Counted from the first letter of the stretch, positions 11,240 through 23,028 are shown. The stretch: 64,000 nucleotides of DNA from Siphonodentalium dalli (GCA_032622095.1 CP136064.1:215094205-215158204); one strand, 5' to 3'. A program made the numbers and translations. Notes: a model not told the origin generated them from the sequence alone.

Positions 11240-12285
11240 ATAACAACACCCATGCATACAAATTTGCAGGAAATACTCGAGCTAGTATTCCTCTTATACC
11301 TGAGTTGAGGAATATTTAACCAAATCCAAGATGGCGGCCAAAATGGCCACCAAAAATAAAAAATCGCTGAAAATCGCTGATTTTAACATCAGTGAGCATT
11401 ATTGTCATGACAACTCCACACCTGCTTACTATTGTAAGTTGGGAACACTTAGGCGAAGAACTTTCCTTATACCATATCCAAATAAAAGTCCCCCAAATCC
11501 AAAATGGCGCCCACAATGGCGGACATTTTTGAAAAATCACCGAAATTCCCTCATATACACATTTTTGAAAAATCAGCGAAATTCCCTCTTATTCACATCA
11601 TTGGGCATTATTGTCGAGACAACTGCATCCATGCGTACAGTTGAGTTGGAAATACTGAGGTGAAGTAATTACCTTACATCTCATGCAAGAAATGGTTTTC
11701 CAAATCGAAGATGGCGGCCAAAACGGCGACCGAAATTTGAAAACACACGCCTCGTTATTGTTTCGCGATTTCTACCCACCATTACATGTTGATATGTATG
11801 AATTATTCATTAGGGTTTGGCAAGTGATACTCACAGTCAATATGGCGGCCAAACTGGCGGGCAGAAATTGAAAAGAAGCCGATATTATCACATACTAATT
11901 TCAACTTTTTGTAATAATATTGATTTGTATAAACGAAACGGTACATAATATAAGCCATCTATTAGTTCCAATGCAAGTCGTAGCCTTTTGGAAGGATGAA
12001 AACCCACAATCGCGATGTGGCATTTCAAAATCCATTCTCCACTAAGGGCTCATACTGGCCGTAACTGTATATAGGTGCGCCGAATAGTCATATTATGACT
12101 TCCAAGAATCAAAACAACAGTACCTGAGCTTATTCTGAATTGCCACATTCAGCATTATCTAGACTCGTTTCCGTCTCTTTGTCAGATTAATCTATCTTAC
12201 TCACAACAACAGTTCACTACTCTTCTTTGTAGAAGGGTGCCACTAATCGGAATGTTTCAAACAATACATATGCCGGTGTCCAGCT

Positions 12286-13331
12286 CAGGCCTCAGCTTGC
12301 AGGTTGAGAATAGGGAGAAGTGACTTCTCCCTCTGGCAGAAATAGGGAGAAGTGAGAGAAAAATAGGGAGAAGTGAGAGACTGGAGAATAATTTCATCTG
12401 ATAATTTATTTAATATGAGGTTAAACAAACGAAAAAAACATTATCATGGAAAAAAATTTCAAATTTTTCATTTAAATGTAATATAGATTGTTTGTTGCAT
12501 ATATATGCCACAATTAACGGCCTTGACTTGAGTCTTGACATCGACTACCGAGTGTCTCTAAAATCACTGAATCATTGGGAATAAAATTACGATTTTCCGG
12601 TTATGGATCACGTTTCATTTCGAACAAGGCAATACAACGATTAAAACTTTATTTGCACACTATAAAATGGTGCTCTCGGATAATTTTGTCGTCAAATATA
12701 TTCAGTAACATCAGGTAACATCGGATAATTTAAAGGGAGTACGATTCAATAGAATTATTTGAGGTCCGTTCGATTAGCATTCTGTTATTGCGTAAAAACA
12801 CGGAATACCACAAAGACGGAAACGGAACTAAAACAAACAAAATGTTTAAATCGGCAATATAATAATAATTTGAGTCGGCGGTTTTAAAGCAGTCAGTCGG
12901 GACGAGCAGAAACCAACACTTTATTAAGTATGGCCAAAACAGAAGGCTTCTTTGTTTGATATATTATAATCCTTGTCTGGACATTGAAGACCGCATTTAC
13001 TTACTCAGCGCTGTTAAACAAAAGGAGTCAACCTTGTGTCAACATTTTGTCACTGTTTGACTCGCAGGCGATATATTCATAATTGATTTGTAACACTATA
13101 GCATGCATGGCTTATCGCTTGCTACAGCCGTAGGCTAATTTCGGGTTTTATCTTTTGAATGGGGAGATTTCGTTTCCCAATCGGGAGTATGCACTGGAGA
13201 AATGACACAAAATCGGGAGACTCCCGACGAAATCGGAAGGCGACTTCACTTCTCCCTGACGCGACACTAAGGCGACTTCGAGGCGTCGAGGGCGACTATT
13301 TCGCCCTACTCGCCTGGTAAGCTGAGGCCTG
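12286..13331. mobile_element. Non-autonomous hAT-type element, 1.05 kb
   Basis: Perfect 13-bp terminal inverted repeats CAGGCCTCAGCTT/AAGCTGAGGCCTG and an 8-bp target duplication GTCCAGCT (12278-12285 and 13332-13339). Both ends contain GGGAGAAGTGA/TCACTTCTCCC repeats. No transposase frame. The opposite arm has the unoccupied site AGCTAGAC at 15143-15150, so insertion followed palindrome formation. A diverged fragment lies at 44040-44350. Confidence 0.88.
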
Positions 13332-13591
13332 GTCCAGCTCACGTGTTTGTTTCGAAAGCTTGGAATTCTTAGCGAGCTTCATTCGTGGTATAGCTTATGG
13401 TATAATTCAGATGCTACATATGGGGTATATGCGTCATCTTATGTGATACACTATAAAGGTATTCGGTCGATGCACATACTAGCTTTCATAAGGACCTATC
13501 TATCTGCGTATTGTCAGATTTGGTGACCTAATGGGGATAACAACATGTACACCTGGTGATCTTCCCAAACAGCCACTTCTCAATATATGGT

Positions 13592-13890
13592 TCACCAATT
13601 CACATACTCATCTAATGCACTGACGTACCCGGACAACTTCTGTATATGGCTTCGAATGTTGAAAGCCCGACATTTGACGGTTGCATTTCTGCTAAGGCGT
13701 AGAAGACCATAATGCATAATATACCCAAACTCCTTGAACATGATCATAAGAACAAGCTTGTTGGCGTCCAGCAATCGTTTCACCGAATAGATCCAAGCAG
13801 ATGACAACAATACACACGGTGCTAGTTTGTGGGTATGTGTCATGATAGTGGAAATGAAATTGGACCATGACTGCACCGCCCCTTATTTTG
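13592..13890 (-). pseudogene. Unidentified decayed reading frame in left palindrome arm
   Basis: On the minus strand one frame reads FHFHYHDTYPQTSTV, then a GETIAGRQQ segment. After a frameshift near 13700 it continues to a stop as RLSRNATVKC...ALDEYVNW. The right arm has the matching frame. I do not recognise the family. It may be a fragment of a gene carried by the repeated unit, or chance similarity that follows from DNA-level homology. Confidence 0.25.
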
Positions 13891-14663
13891 TTATGTTTTA
13901 GATTCAGACAGGATCTCATGTGTGGCTTTGCTTTCCTTGTATGCTAAGATTGTATGTTCCCAACCGTTTGGAAGCCATTCTTAAACAACTGGACCAGGAG
14001 TATGCCATTGACTACTGCTGTATAAGCCCCACCAAGACTGGGGGTGTAGTCTTAAAGGCGATACCTTTTATAGTTGGTTGATATGTCATACTCACGCTGG
14101 GTGGTATGGTTCAAGAGAGTACAAATGCCATCAACAAAAGGGTGAAATATTCAACGCGAAGAACATCCAGAGGGATGTTACGTTGATGAGCTCTTGCATT
14201 CAGTTCAGCAAACGTTGGTACACCAAGTGATTTCTTGGTAACATCACCATTGCGACCATTTTCCTGCATGAGACATTACTACTATATTCTAAAGTTATAT
14301 ATATAAAGCTATATGATCATAAAGGTCGCGTTCCCCAATGTACACAGCCATTGCCATCGAGACTGTAAATTGTTCTTTAAATACATAGTGAAATAAATGC
14401 ACCACGGTTCCTGACATTTTCTTGAATAATACCCCCCACATACTGACACTAACCCCGAGATAGGATAACAAAACACGCGTACATTCATGCTATAAAGACA
14501 TTATCCTTTAGTCCATCCGACTGTTTTGAGGGAGGCTAGCATAGTATTATCCAGACAAAAGTGTACGTAGTTGAATCAGAAAGGCTTCGAAACGGATGTG
14601 GAAATACAATCTTACCACACCAAATAAAACCGACACGCATGACATTCGATATCTTAAACATGC

Positions 14664-14960
14664 ACCAGGTGTAGGGGTGGTGTATACAGTGGCCCATTTC
14701 ATTCCCACTATCATGGCGCATGTCCACAAACTAGCACCGTGAGCATTGTTCTTCTCTGCTGGGAGATATTCGACGAGACAACTGCGGGGCGTCACACAGT
14801 TTGCTTCGGATCATGGTCAAGTAGTGTGGGTAGTCTGTACACTAGGGTCTTCTCCTTAGCAGATAGACATCTGTCCAAGGGAATGAGACAGCTAGCAACC
14901 TTCGGAACACTGTCGAAGTTGTCCACATATGCCAATGCGTTCGCTGAGTTTGTGAGTTGA
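14664..14960 (+). pseudogene. Unidentified reading frame in right palindrome arm, partner of 13592-13890
   Basis: Reads in one frame through FHSHYHGACPQTSTV, a DETTAGRH segment, SVGSLYTRVFSLADRHLSK and TLSKLSTYANAFAEFVS to a stop. The stop aligns with that of the left-arm frame. There is no obvious start or splice context and no recognised domain. Confidence that this ever encoded protein is low. Confidence 0.25.
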
Positions 14961-16749
14961 CGAACCATCTATTGAGAAGTGACTAGCTAACTGGTTCGCC
15001 AGGTGTACATGTCGTTATCCCATGGGGTATGAGACACATACACAGAGATGACATTATGTAAGCTTGTATACTCATCGGTCATATGCGTTCCTAGTTCAAG
15101 ATGACGCACAAATATCATATTTAGCAAATATTTAAAATCGTAAGCTAGACACCTGAAAATGAATTGTTTGAAACGTTATGATTAGAGGGACCCTACTCCC
15201 AGGAAGTGGTGAATACTTTGTCGGTGGGAGCGACCTAGATTTATCAGACAAAGAAATGGAAGCTGGTCCAGATAATTATGGACGTGACGTGGCAAATCAG
15301 AATCTGTTATCAGGTAATTGTTCTGATATAACTATTCGGCGCACCTACGCTTACGGCCATTATCGGCGCTAAGTGGAGACTGGATTTCGAAATGCCACAT
15401 CGCGATATTAATTGTGGTTTTTCATCTTTCCAGAAGGATACGAGCTATGTTATGCGTTTTGATACCTCTAAGTTGTACCAGTAAATGGATTATGTAAAGT
15501 TTCGTCCATACATACCGATATTATACCGATATTATACCGAAATTATACCGAAATTAATATGTGAAAATATCAAATTTTTTTCAATTTCTAGCCGCCAATT
15601 TAGCAGCGATCTTGGCTGTGAGTATCAATTGCCAAACTCTAATGAACACTTCATGTCACTATTCCATATCAACATGTAATGGGGGATATAAATCGCGAAA
15701 CAATAACGCCCATCGTAAGAAAGTAAAGGAATGTAGACTTGTTTTCAAATTTCGGTCGCCATTTTGGCCGCCATCTTCGATTTGGAAACAATTTCTTGCA
15801 TGAGATGTCAAGTAATTACTTCACCTCAGTATTTCCAACTCAATTGTAAGCATGGGTGGAGTTGTCTCGACAATAATACCCAATGATGTGAATATGGTAC
15901 AAGGAAAGTTCTTCGCCTAAGTGTTCCCAACTTACAATAGTAAGCAGGTGTGGAGTTTTCAAGACAATAATGTTCACTGATGTTAAAATCAGCGATTTTC
16001 GGCGATATTTGATTTCTGGTGGCCATTTTGGCCGCCATCTTGAATTTGGGTAAATATTCCTCAACTTAGGTATAAGAGGAATCCTAACTTGAGTATCTCC
16101 TGCACATATATATGCATGGGTGTTGTTATAATAGCAATAACATTCATTGATTCGAAACATTACATCGCTTTATTAACATAGATTCGGCTTTGACCTATTA
16201 TACCGGCATTTGGGAAAACGTGATATCGGACAAAAATATCCCGCAATGAATGTATATTATGGACCCCATGTGGTCGCCAATGACTCCTCTATATGATAAA
16301 TGTATAACATGACGCAAAGATGCCAACATTTTCCCACAGAGACAAACGAAAGGTGGTAACATGTCAGAAAAATAGCATATTTTCACATTTCGGCGGCCAT
16401 CTTGGCCGCCATATTGGATTTTGGTGTCGGATTTTTGGCTAATTTGTAAGGGTTGTATATTAGCATAACGAATCGAGTGGAAAACAAGACGGCATGTGAC
16501 ATCATCTTTACTATAACGGCGATCAAAGAGACCTGGTGCATTTTTTAAAAATGGCCGCGATGATGGACGCCATCTTGTCTGGAGTCTCTGCGGCCACTTT
16601 TTTTTCTTGTTAACAAGTGAAAAAAATTAGAGGAGACCTTAAGGAAGAAAATTAGTTGGGTGAAGTTAAGTCCTGGGGGGGGGGGGGTGCAGAGGTCGAC
16701 CAATATCTCCTGGACTATGGGGACCTTAAATTTGATACGAATCTGTATA

Positions 16750-17690
16750 CTCGACAATTTTCACCAATATATATATATGCATCTCTAATCTCTAATGTGT
16801 CTAAGTGTGTGGTTTAACGGTGAAAAAAGTGGCGCCGCTTGATTTCGAAATAGGGATGGGAGGGTCACCAAAATTGATAACAAATATTTTTAGTATCAAT
16901 TACCATCAAATTCATACACGTTCTTCTCAAATGATACGAGAAATCAAATCATGCTGTCTGTGTTTCTGTCTGTCTGTATGTGTTCTATATATAACTTCAC
17001 GGGGTACAATCGAGATGACACCAAAGCATTCTAAGAGGGGTAACTTTTTATGAGGAAGATAATGGTGTGGGTTAAAATTTTCTAAAGCGACGCTGTTTGT
17101 GTCAGTGGAAGGAAAGGGAGAGGTTCGCAAAATAGTTTTGTCGCCGATTTCCACCAACGCATACATAATAACCTCTGTGATATGGCGCTGTTCGAGTCAG
17201 CATTGCAGGGGGTCATTAACAATTGATTTAATAAACTATTTTTGGCGCAGATTTCCACCAAAGTGATATATTATTCTTCTCCATGATATGAGGAATATAA
17301 TCGTGTGATTTAAAGATGCCAAATTGCTGCCGTTTGGGTGAGAGATGGGGGAGGGGTCATAACTATGCTAAGAATTTGTTTAGTTGCTGATTAACACCAA
17401 ACCTATATAAAATCATCTCCAGTATAGCATGCATCCATGAGTCTAATGGACGTAGTTTAAATATGTCAAAAGTGGCGCCGTTAAAGTCATGCATGAGGAT
17501 GGCAGTTGCACCAAAGCTGACACAAATATATTTAGCACTAATTTCCACCAAGTTCGTACACGTTCTTCTCTAATGATACAATGAATTACAGTTGGTGTCG
17601 TTTGGGTCACGGATTGCGAGAGGATATGTACTATCATTGTTAAGATTGCTATTCGCCGATATCCACCTATAAGTTATATATAGTCACCCA
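16750..17690. repeat. Tandem repeat module A, second copy
   Basis: Same orientation as 9360-10348: CTGTCTGTCTG, GGGGTAACTTTTTA, GTCGCCGATTTCCACC and ATGATATGAGGAAT. Together the two copies bracket the palindrome. Confidence 0.6.
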
Positions 17691-18387
17691 GGCCATCTCG
17701 ATATCGTTTTAAGGAGTTTTGGGAGTTCAAAATTCACTATATCGTCAGATGGTGACGCAATTAATTCACTTGAACAATTATATCTTCTCAACTGTCATAT
17801 TTATATGGGGATGGCAATCAGGGCATTCACATAATGAGCTAGCAAAACAGATACATAGAAGGAGCATTAAAAGTATATTTATCATTCTATTTAAGAGATA
17901 CATATATTATTGCAAACTGATAGACATCGAACCGTCAGAAGATTGCATATTAGAATGGCTCATGTATATATTATAACACAATTGAGTCTGTTCCATTCAA
18001 TACAGTTTCCACAAAAAAAGTTACAATTTGTCAAGAGACATGGAAATGTATCGAAGGCATGTTCAAAAATAGTGGTCATGCACAGTGTGCAGTCAAATAT
18101 ATTTTCTTCTGATATTAAAGAAAACGCAGTCAGTAGTACATGACGTTTTCACGATCCTCCAATGCTAACATCAGTCTGACAAGGGTATATCTGCCTGACA
18201 TGTTCGTTTAATGACAAAATTACGATTAGCCAATTAGGCTGGTTAAACAACACATGTGGTGGCCCAGATACAGCGGAATTTTTAGAACAGACTCATCGAC
18301 TAGCATAAACAACTCAAAATCTCGCTCTGTGTCGGGCACATGTAGCTGATATACATGTGCAGCAACATTTCTTTTAAACTGAGAATA
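17691..18387. other. AT-rich intron sequence, nothing recognised
   Basis: No exon with supported splice sites, no inverted repeats and no recognised repeat family. Short frames at 17719-18143 show no domain. Confidence 0.4.
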
Positions 18388-18706
18388 TTTAGCCAATATA
18401 TAGCACCATGAACAGAGGAGCACCTGGAAATTTCTTTAAAACATCGGTATCTTCACGGAGATATGATAGCCAGGTGTCCGCAAAATTGATACAAAAGGGT
18501 TGTATATTAGCATAACGAATCGAGTGGAAAACAAGACGGCATGTGACATCATCTTTACTATAACGGCGATCAAAGAGACCTGGTGCATTTTTAAAAGAAT
18601 ATTTAGCCAATATATAGCACCATGAACAGAGGAGCACCTGGAAATTTCTTTAAAACATCGGTATCTTCACGGAGATATGATAGCCAGGTGTCCGCAAAAT
18701 TGATAC
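18388..18706. repeat. Local duplication flanking a palindrome-arm fragment
   Basis: About 100 bp (AGCCAATATATAGCACCATG through GCCAGGTGTCCGCAAAATTG) occurs at ~18390-18492 and again at ~18605-18706. Between them is a ~105-bp piece (GGGTTGTATATTAGCATAAC onward) identical in type to 16447-16555 of the palindrome arm. It looks like an insertion that duplicated its flank, or a template switch. Confidence 0.7.
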
Positions 18707-19116
18707 ATCTCTATATGTAAAACCCAGTTGTTGGCTTTTATTTTTGCAAACTAATGTGTTTATGATGTTCATGTATCATATTATAATGTCTGAAGTATAC
18801 TCAGTTGTAATTTGTAAATAAATAAATACTTCATTATTGGTGGAACGGATTAATCGCGATAAACAAAATGACAATCGACAAGGTGAGCCACTGCTTATAT
18901 TCCATGACTGTGTAAGAATCATGTTTTGTGATGCTATTTGAAAATACAATTTATGAGAATACGCGTAACACTTTGAGCAAGAGTATTCTCTATTCCCAAC
19001 AAATATCCATTCCACAGCATGCAGAGGGTTTCACATCACTTTTTAACCTGGGCAATGCTGGGTATCCCTGCTAGTGTAATATAAATGCATAATAATTTGT
19101 TCTGTTGTTTTTGTAG

Positions 19117-19144
19117 GCTGAAAGGAGATGAAGTTATTGGATGA
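19117..19144 (+). CDS. C-type lectin gene 1, last coding exon
   Basis: After a T-rich tract ending in gtag, the exon starts G-CTG-AAA-GGA-GAT and ends GGA-TGA. Joined to the 5335 donor (GAA ATA AA|) it yields EIK-LKGDEVIG-stop. The matching exon of gene 2 (40063) gives EIK-LEEDVVG-stop, with the same phase and a conserved tail, which is the main support for both. Without this splice the domain would end one codon after ICEIK, so the tail is a short acidic C-terminal extension. Confidence 0.75.
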
Positions 19145-19157
19145 GATGTGTTACAAA

Positions 19158-19577
19158 CAAGCCTGAGTTTAGTATGCCTGTCATTTTCAAAATAAGAATA
19201 GCGGGCTAGCATCACTAAATATACCCTTTGTAATTCTGCTTAGGCATCATCATCTCTGGAAAGATTCTTTATTATAAAATTTCTACACAAACTTCTTAAC
19301 ATCGATTCTATTTCTTTTTTAGTTCAGTTTCTCTATCTCCCCAAATTGTCAGACGACACATTGCATAATCGAGATTCCCAATGGGTGAACATCACAATAT
19401 TCACCATTTGGGAACTTTAATCTGAGTCTATGTATCCCATAGCAGATGAGGCCTAAGCAGAATGTGGTCCCCAGAAGGTGAATTTAGTGATACTAGCCCA
19501 CTATGCATGATAGCGTCACTAAATTCACCCTTTGGGGACCTCATTCTGCAATTGACAGGCAAACTAAAACTCAGACT
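19158..19577. mobile_element. Foldback element within the 3' UTR of lectin gene 1
   Basis: Starts AAGCCTGAGTTTAGTATGCC and ends GGCAAACTAAAACTCAGACTT, with internal TAGCATCACTAAAT, GAATGTGGTCCCCAG and GGGGACCTCATTCTGC. It belongs to the same family as 6148-6297 in an enlarged form. In the RNA it would form a long hairpin. Confidence 0.65.
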
Positions 19578-19755
19578 TGGTAACTAAATACCAATGCACC
19601 CAAGTGGAATGGTCAGTCCTCTGTGCTTTGAGAATCAAAACTTCTGACTTGATGTTTGCAGAACTTGTTCAAGAACAACCCATTTACAGACTCTAGAATG
19701 AGGAATGAGTGCAAATAGAACTCCTATTTAGCCTGGAGTGAGGTGTAATTATTGC

Positions 19756-19761
19756 AATAAA
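19756..19761 (+). promoter_or_regulatory. Poly(A) signal, lectin gene 1
   Basis: AATAAA in the context CAATAAATTGATATTAAAAA, homologous to the signal of gene 2 at 40288. Confidence 0.65.
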
Positions 19762-19775
19762 TTGATATTAAAAAA

Positions 19776-21430
19776 CAAAAGCTCTATTTTTAATGGTTAT
19801 TTCCAAACATAGTCTCCCAAGATCATGATGGAGAGTATCATAAAGATAGATAGAAAGATAGACTAGAATGCACTCAGAGAGATGCCAACGTGCGCAAAAA
19901 TGTAATAAAAAATTATTTAAAAAATAATTTCACTGTATTTTACTTAATTTATTTAATTTAATTTAATGTTAGCAAAAAAAGACAATTACCATTTCTCATT
20001 TCATCACAGATAAAAGGCAAATTACTATATTAATCATTAAAGTAATTAATACCAATTCCATGTTGCCGAAAGGATGAGACTTTAAAGGCACGTGAGGCCT
20101 TAGTTGTCGAAAATATTCATATTTGTTCCAATCACCGTAAACAGAAAAAACAGTAAAACGCATACAGTTTCGTTCATATATACCATGACCATCGCGTAAA
20201 CAGCATGTTATCATAAAGACCTACTATATTGTACCTAAGCAAGAGCCTGATTCTGTTACAGAAGACAGCACAATGCTACTGGCTAATCACACACAAATGG
20301 CATAAACGCTCTTATTAGTTCCATATCAGGAATTCACCCACAAAGAACTCTCTTTATGTTTACCATCATAATATAAACAAACATCAGAAAAGTAACTTTT
20401 TATGCTTTTGTTTACATAACAATGGTCAACCATATGACAATAACATACTGTTTATGCGATATTTCTTATTTGTATACGGACAAAGTCTGTCTACATTTTG
20501 ATGTTCTTTCTGTTTGTGGCGGTTTTTGACGGTTGGAAATATTTTCACCGGATACCCACCGCCAAGGCCAACCGTACCTTTAATATCGATTACATGTTTT
20601 TCAGCGGCATATTTTCATTTTCATTTTCCGATAGTCAAAGTTGACCAAAGGAGAAATTATAAGAATAATTAATACAATTTGTGTAAATATTGATAGCAGC
20701 CAATATGCAACAATAAATATCAATAATTAATCAATAATTAATCAATAACGATCATTTTATGTAATAATAAACTCTTCAAACGGTGTTTGTGTCAACAAAT
20801 GCGTTTTGTTTTGTGTTACGTCATTCGTCGTATTTGACCCGGAACTCGGCTGAAGGTTAGGCTATTCAGCCTATTGCGTCGAATTACGAAATCGCGTTTT
20901 GAATGTCTCTCTTTTCCCACACGATAAAAAGACGTCTTCGCACGAACCAAAAATTATAAAACTTCCCAATTATAAGTAAAAATACCCAAATGAAGGAGTC
21001 TGTGTAGGTCCCGAAGGAGTCTATAGACTCTTTGATGTAGAGTTCTGATGGAGAAAATGTAGGTCGATCTATTTTTGTCATAACTCTGACGTATTTTGAC
21101 CTGGGAGAAAAAATCGAAATCGAGGTTCACTACGAGCATGCCAGTTTTAAATATAGAAACAGGGAATCCCGACAAATGGCGATATCGGCGACAAACAAAT
21201 AATCGAAAACAACACATAAAATAAACATAGCAAAAACGCGGCACAGTAAAAACGCCACAAGGTTTTACGTCGTTTTTGGTGACGTCATGGAGTGAAACGG
21301 AGTAGAGTGACACCAACCTACGAATCTGTCTGATTGCCATACTGTTGCGCGAGCGCACGTAATAAGATCAGTACATAGAGCAATATGCGGTGCCATTGTT
21401 CCTCGACCTCTGCGTGAATATTTCAATTCA
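19776..21430. other. Intergenic stretch, no gene recognised
   Basis: AT-rich to 20570. 20780-21400 is more GC-balanced and holds a 134-codon minus-strand frame (21358-20954) without a recognised domain. No splice-supported exons. Confidence 0.4.
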
Positions 21431-21434
21431 TTAA

Positions 21435-21920
21435 AGGCCCACTTAATTCTCGAAACCCCAGATCACATATATAAATAAATATTCCATATTATATACCATT
21501 TGAAAGAGGAAGCTCCAAAACATTGTATTATCAACTTATCCGGTTTAATAAACTGTGAACATGTTGTTTTTGATGAGTTACCAGCGTGTTTTGTGTTTAA
21601 GTTTCGTCTGGTTTTGTTGTGCAAAGTGTTTTATTTTCAAAAGAGGGGGAATAACTCTATATTTTAAAGATAGAGTTATTCCACTTCCATTGAAAATACA
21701 TTTTTAGTTTGAATTCTGTTGCATTGTGGGAGCCAAAGGGGGGGGGGTAAATATTTTATGATTTCAGCTATTTTCTATTCCTCATCTGAGACACAGATGT
21801 TTCATTCAAATGTTGATAATTATAGTATTTTAATAATATTTTATGGCATAGATTGTTATTAAAACCATATATCAAGGCATTATAAAAAAATAATCGGTGA
21901 CTGGAAAATTAAGTGGGCCT
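21435..21920. mobile_element. TTAA-target MITE, family 'AGGCCCACTTAA', complete
   Basis: Flanked by TTAA (21431-21434 and 21921-21924), with ends AGGCCCACTTAATTCTCGA and AAAATTAAGTGGGCCT. 486 bp, non-coding. An internal pair, AACTCTATATTTTAAAGATAGAGTT, forms a hairpin. Confidence 0.85.
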
Positions 21921-22050
21921 TTAAAAAAATTAAACGTTGTAATCCTGTGAATGTCCATGTGTTGCCGCTCTAATAAATCACCCACAAAATGACAGCATTC
22001 ATTAAATGGAAATGATCTTTGAACACTTGGGACCTTATTGCCCTATACAC

Positions 22051-22618
22051 CAGGGTTCGCGCTGTCACTTGCCAAATTTGCCAATGGCAAAAATAATTCA
22101 CATTTGGCAAAAAATATTTTCATTTGGCAAAAGTTTTGGCAAGTCACTTTTTTTAATTCCTCGAGCAATTTGAAAAATGTTGGTCGATCATTACCATTCA
22201 TTTCAGGAAACTCTTACCACATAATTATATTAGTGGTGCTTTATAAGGATTAGGGAAAGTTACCACCTGCATTAAGATGCAGTTAATCTCATAGCATTAG
22301 TACTGGTGGTTGGAGGGATTACTAATCCTCCTGTGATGCGCCCTTCTGATGAAGCAACCCTTCTATACCATTGTACTGGTCGGTGATTGCTTATGTTAAA
22401 CCACACTAGAGATGCGAGTATAATTAACTATTAACTAACTGCTTTTCTATCGATATCAAAAGTTGTTCAACACACGAGTGTCGAAACATAATAATTAATG
22501 TTGCAGAAAACGATACTATCATGGATAGCATTTGGCAAATGCTAATATAATTTGGCAAAAATATTTTCATTTGGCAAATTATTTGGCAAAAGAAAATTTC
22601 AGTCCAGCGCGGACCCTG
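22051..22618. mobile_element. Non-autonomous hAT-type element, 568 bp
   Basis: Inverted repeats CAGGGTTCGCGCTG/CAGCGCGGACCCTG and an 8-bp duplication CTATACAC (22043-22050 and 22619-22626). Both subterminal regions carry several copies of the motif TTTGGCAAA, a likely transposase-binding arrangement. No transposase. Confidence 0.9.
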
Positions 22619-22823
22619 CTATACACATACACTACCCATTGCCAATATACATGTAGTAATAATAATAATACTCAAAGAGTACTGAATGTTTTTACAACTA
22701 GGTTGGTTTCAGCAACCAGGCTATAACCATAGATCAGTTTTATTAGATTAAAGACTGTAAAACTATGCACTGAAACTACGACCCCTTTCATGACTGGAGC
22801 TGCACTGATGTGCACAGCATTAA

Positions 22824-23028
22824 AGACCCTGTGCCAGTCCATTTTCTTATATAGGGAGCCTCACATATATAAGAGAATGCACTGGCTTACAAGACCAAAG
22901 TAAATATTGTTAGGCCAATGTATATTCTCTTATATATGTGAGGCTCCCTATGGGAGACTCACATATATAAGATAATGCATTGGCACAGGGTTTTCGCAAA
23001 ATTTCAGGAAGCTCCAGTCATGGAAGGG
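22824..23028. mobile_element. TTAA-flanked MITE, family 'GCACTGGCTTACAAG'
   Basis: Lies between TTAA at 22820 and TTAA at 23029. It contains paired inverted blocks of ATTCTCTTATATATG(T/C)GAGGCTCCCTAT. Copies or pieces are at 7325, 27023, 48548, 49133 and 56390. Confidence 0.75.

Larger units (their letters stand above)
10349..16717. repeat. Large imperfect palindrome (two ~2-kb inverted arms)
   Basis: The left arm begins TAGTCCAGGAGATATTGGTC (10349) and the right arm ends with its reverse complement, GACCAATATCTCCTGGACTA (16717). Correspondence can be followed inward through a poly-C/poly-G run, AAGATGGCG tracts, AGGTGCGCCGAATAGT (12073) versus ACTATTCGGCGCACCT (15333), and CACGGTGCTAGTTTGTGG (13816) versus CCACAAACTAGCACCGTG (14724). 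The centre is roughly 13950-14650. Excluding a SINE and a hAT-type element in the left arm, the arms are about 2.2 and 2.0 kb. Divergence increases toward the centre. Whether it is one foldback transposon or two inverted insertions is unknown. Confidence 0.75.
5336..19116 (+). other. Last intron of lectin gene 1 (13.8 kb)
   Basis: Runs from the gtgagt donor to a ttttttgtag-like acceptor at 19116. It is 3.6 times longer than the equivalent intron in gene 2 (36200-40062). The excess is made of mobile DNA: a hAT-type element, a large palindrome and its flanking repeats. A poly-C run lies at 5930-5943. Confidence 0.65.
19145..19775 (+). other. 3' untranslated region of lectin gene 1
   Basis: Runs from the stop to a poly(A) signal. 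The 3' end CAATAAATTGAT is shared with gene 2's 3' end. A large foldback copy fills most of it (19158-19577). Confidence 0.65.

Noticed and set aside
20954-21358. 134-codon minus-strand reading frame
   Set aside because: No recognisable domain, no splice or poly(A) context, and it lies in a non-AT-rich patch where longer chance frames are expected.
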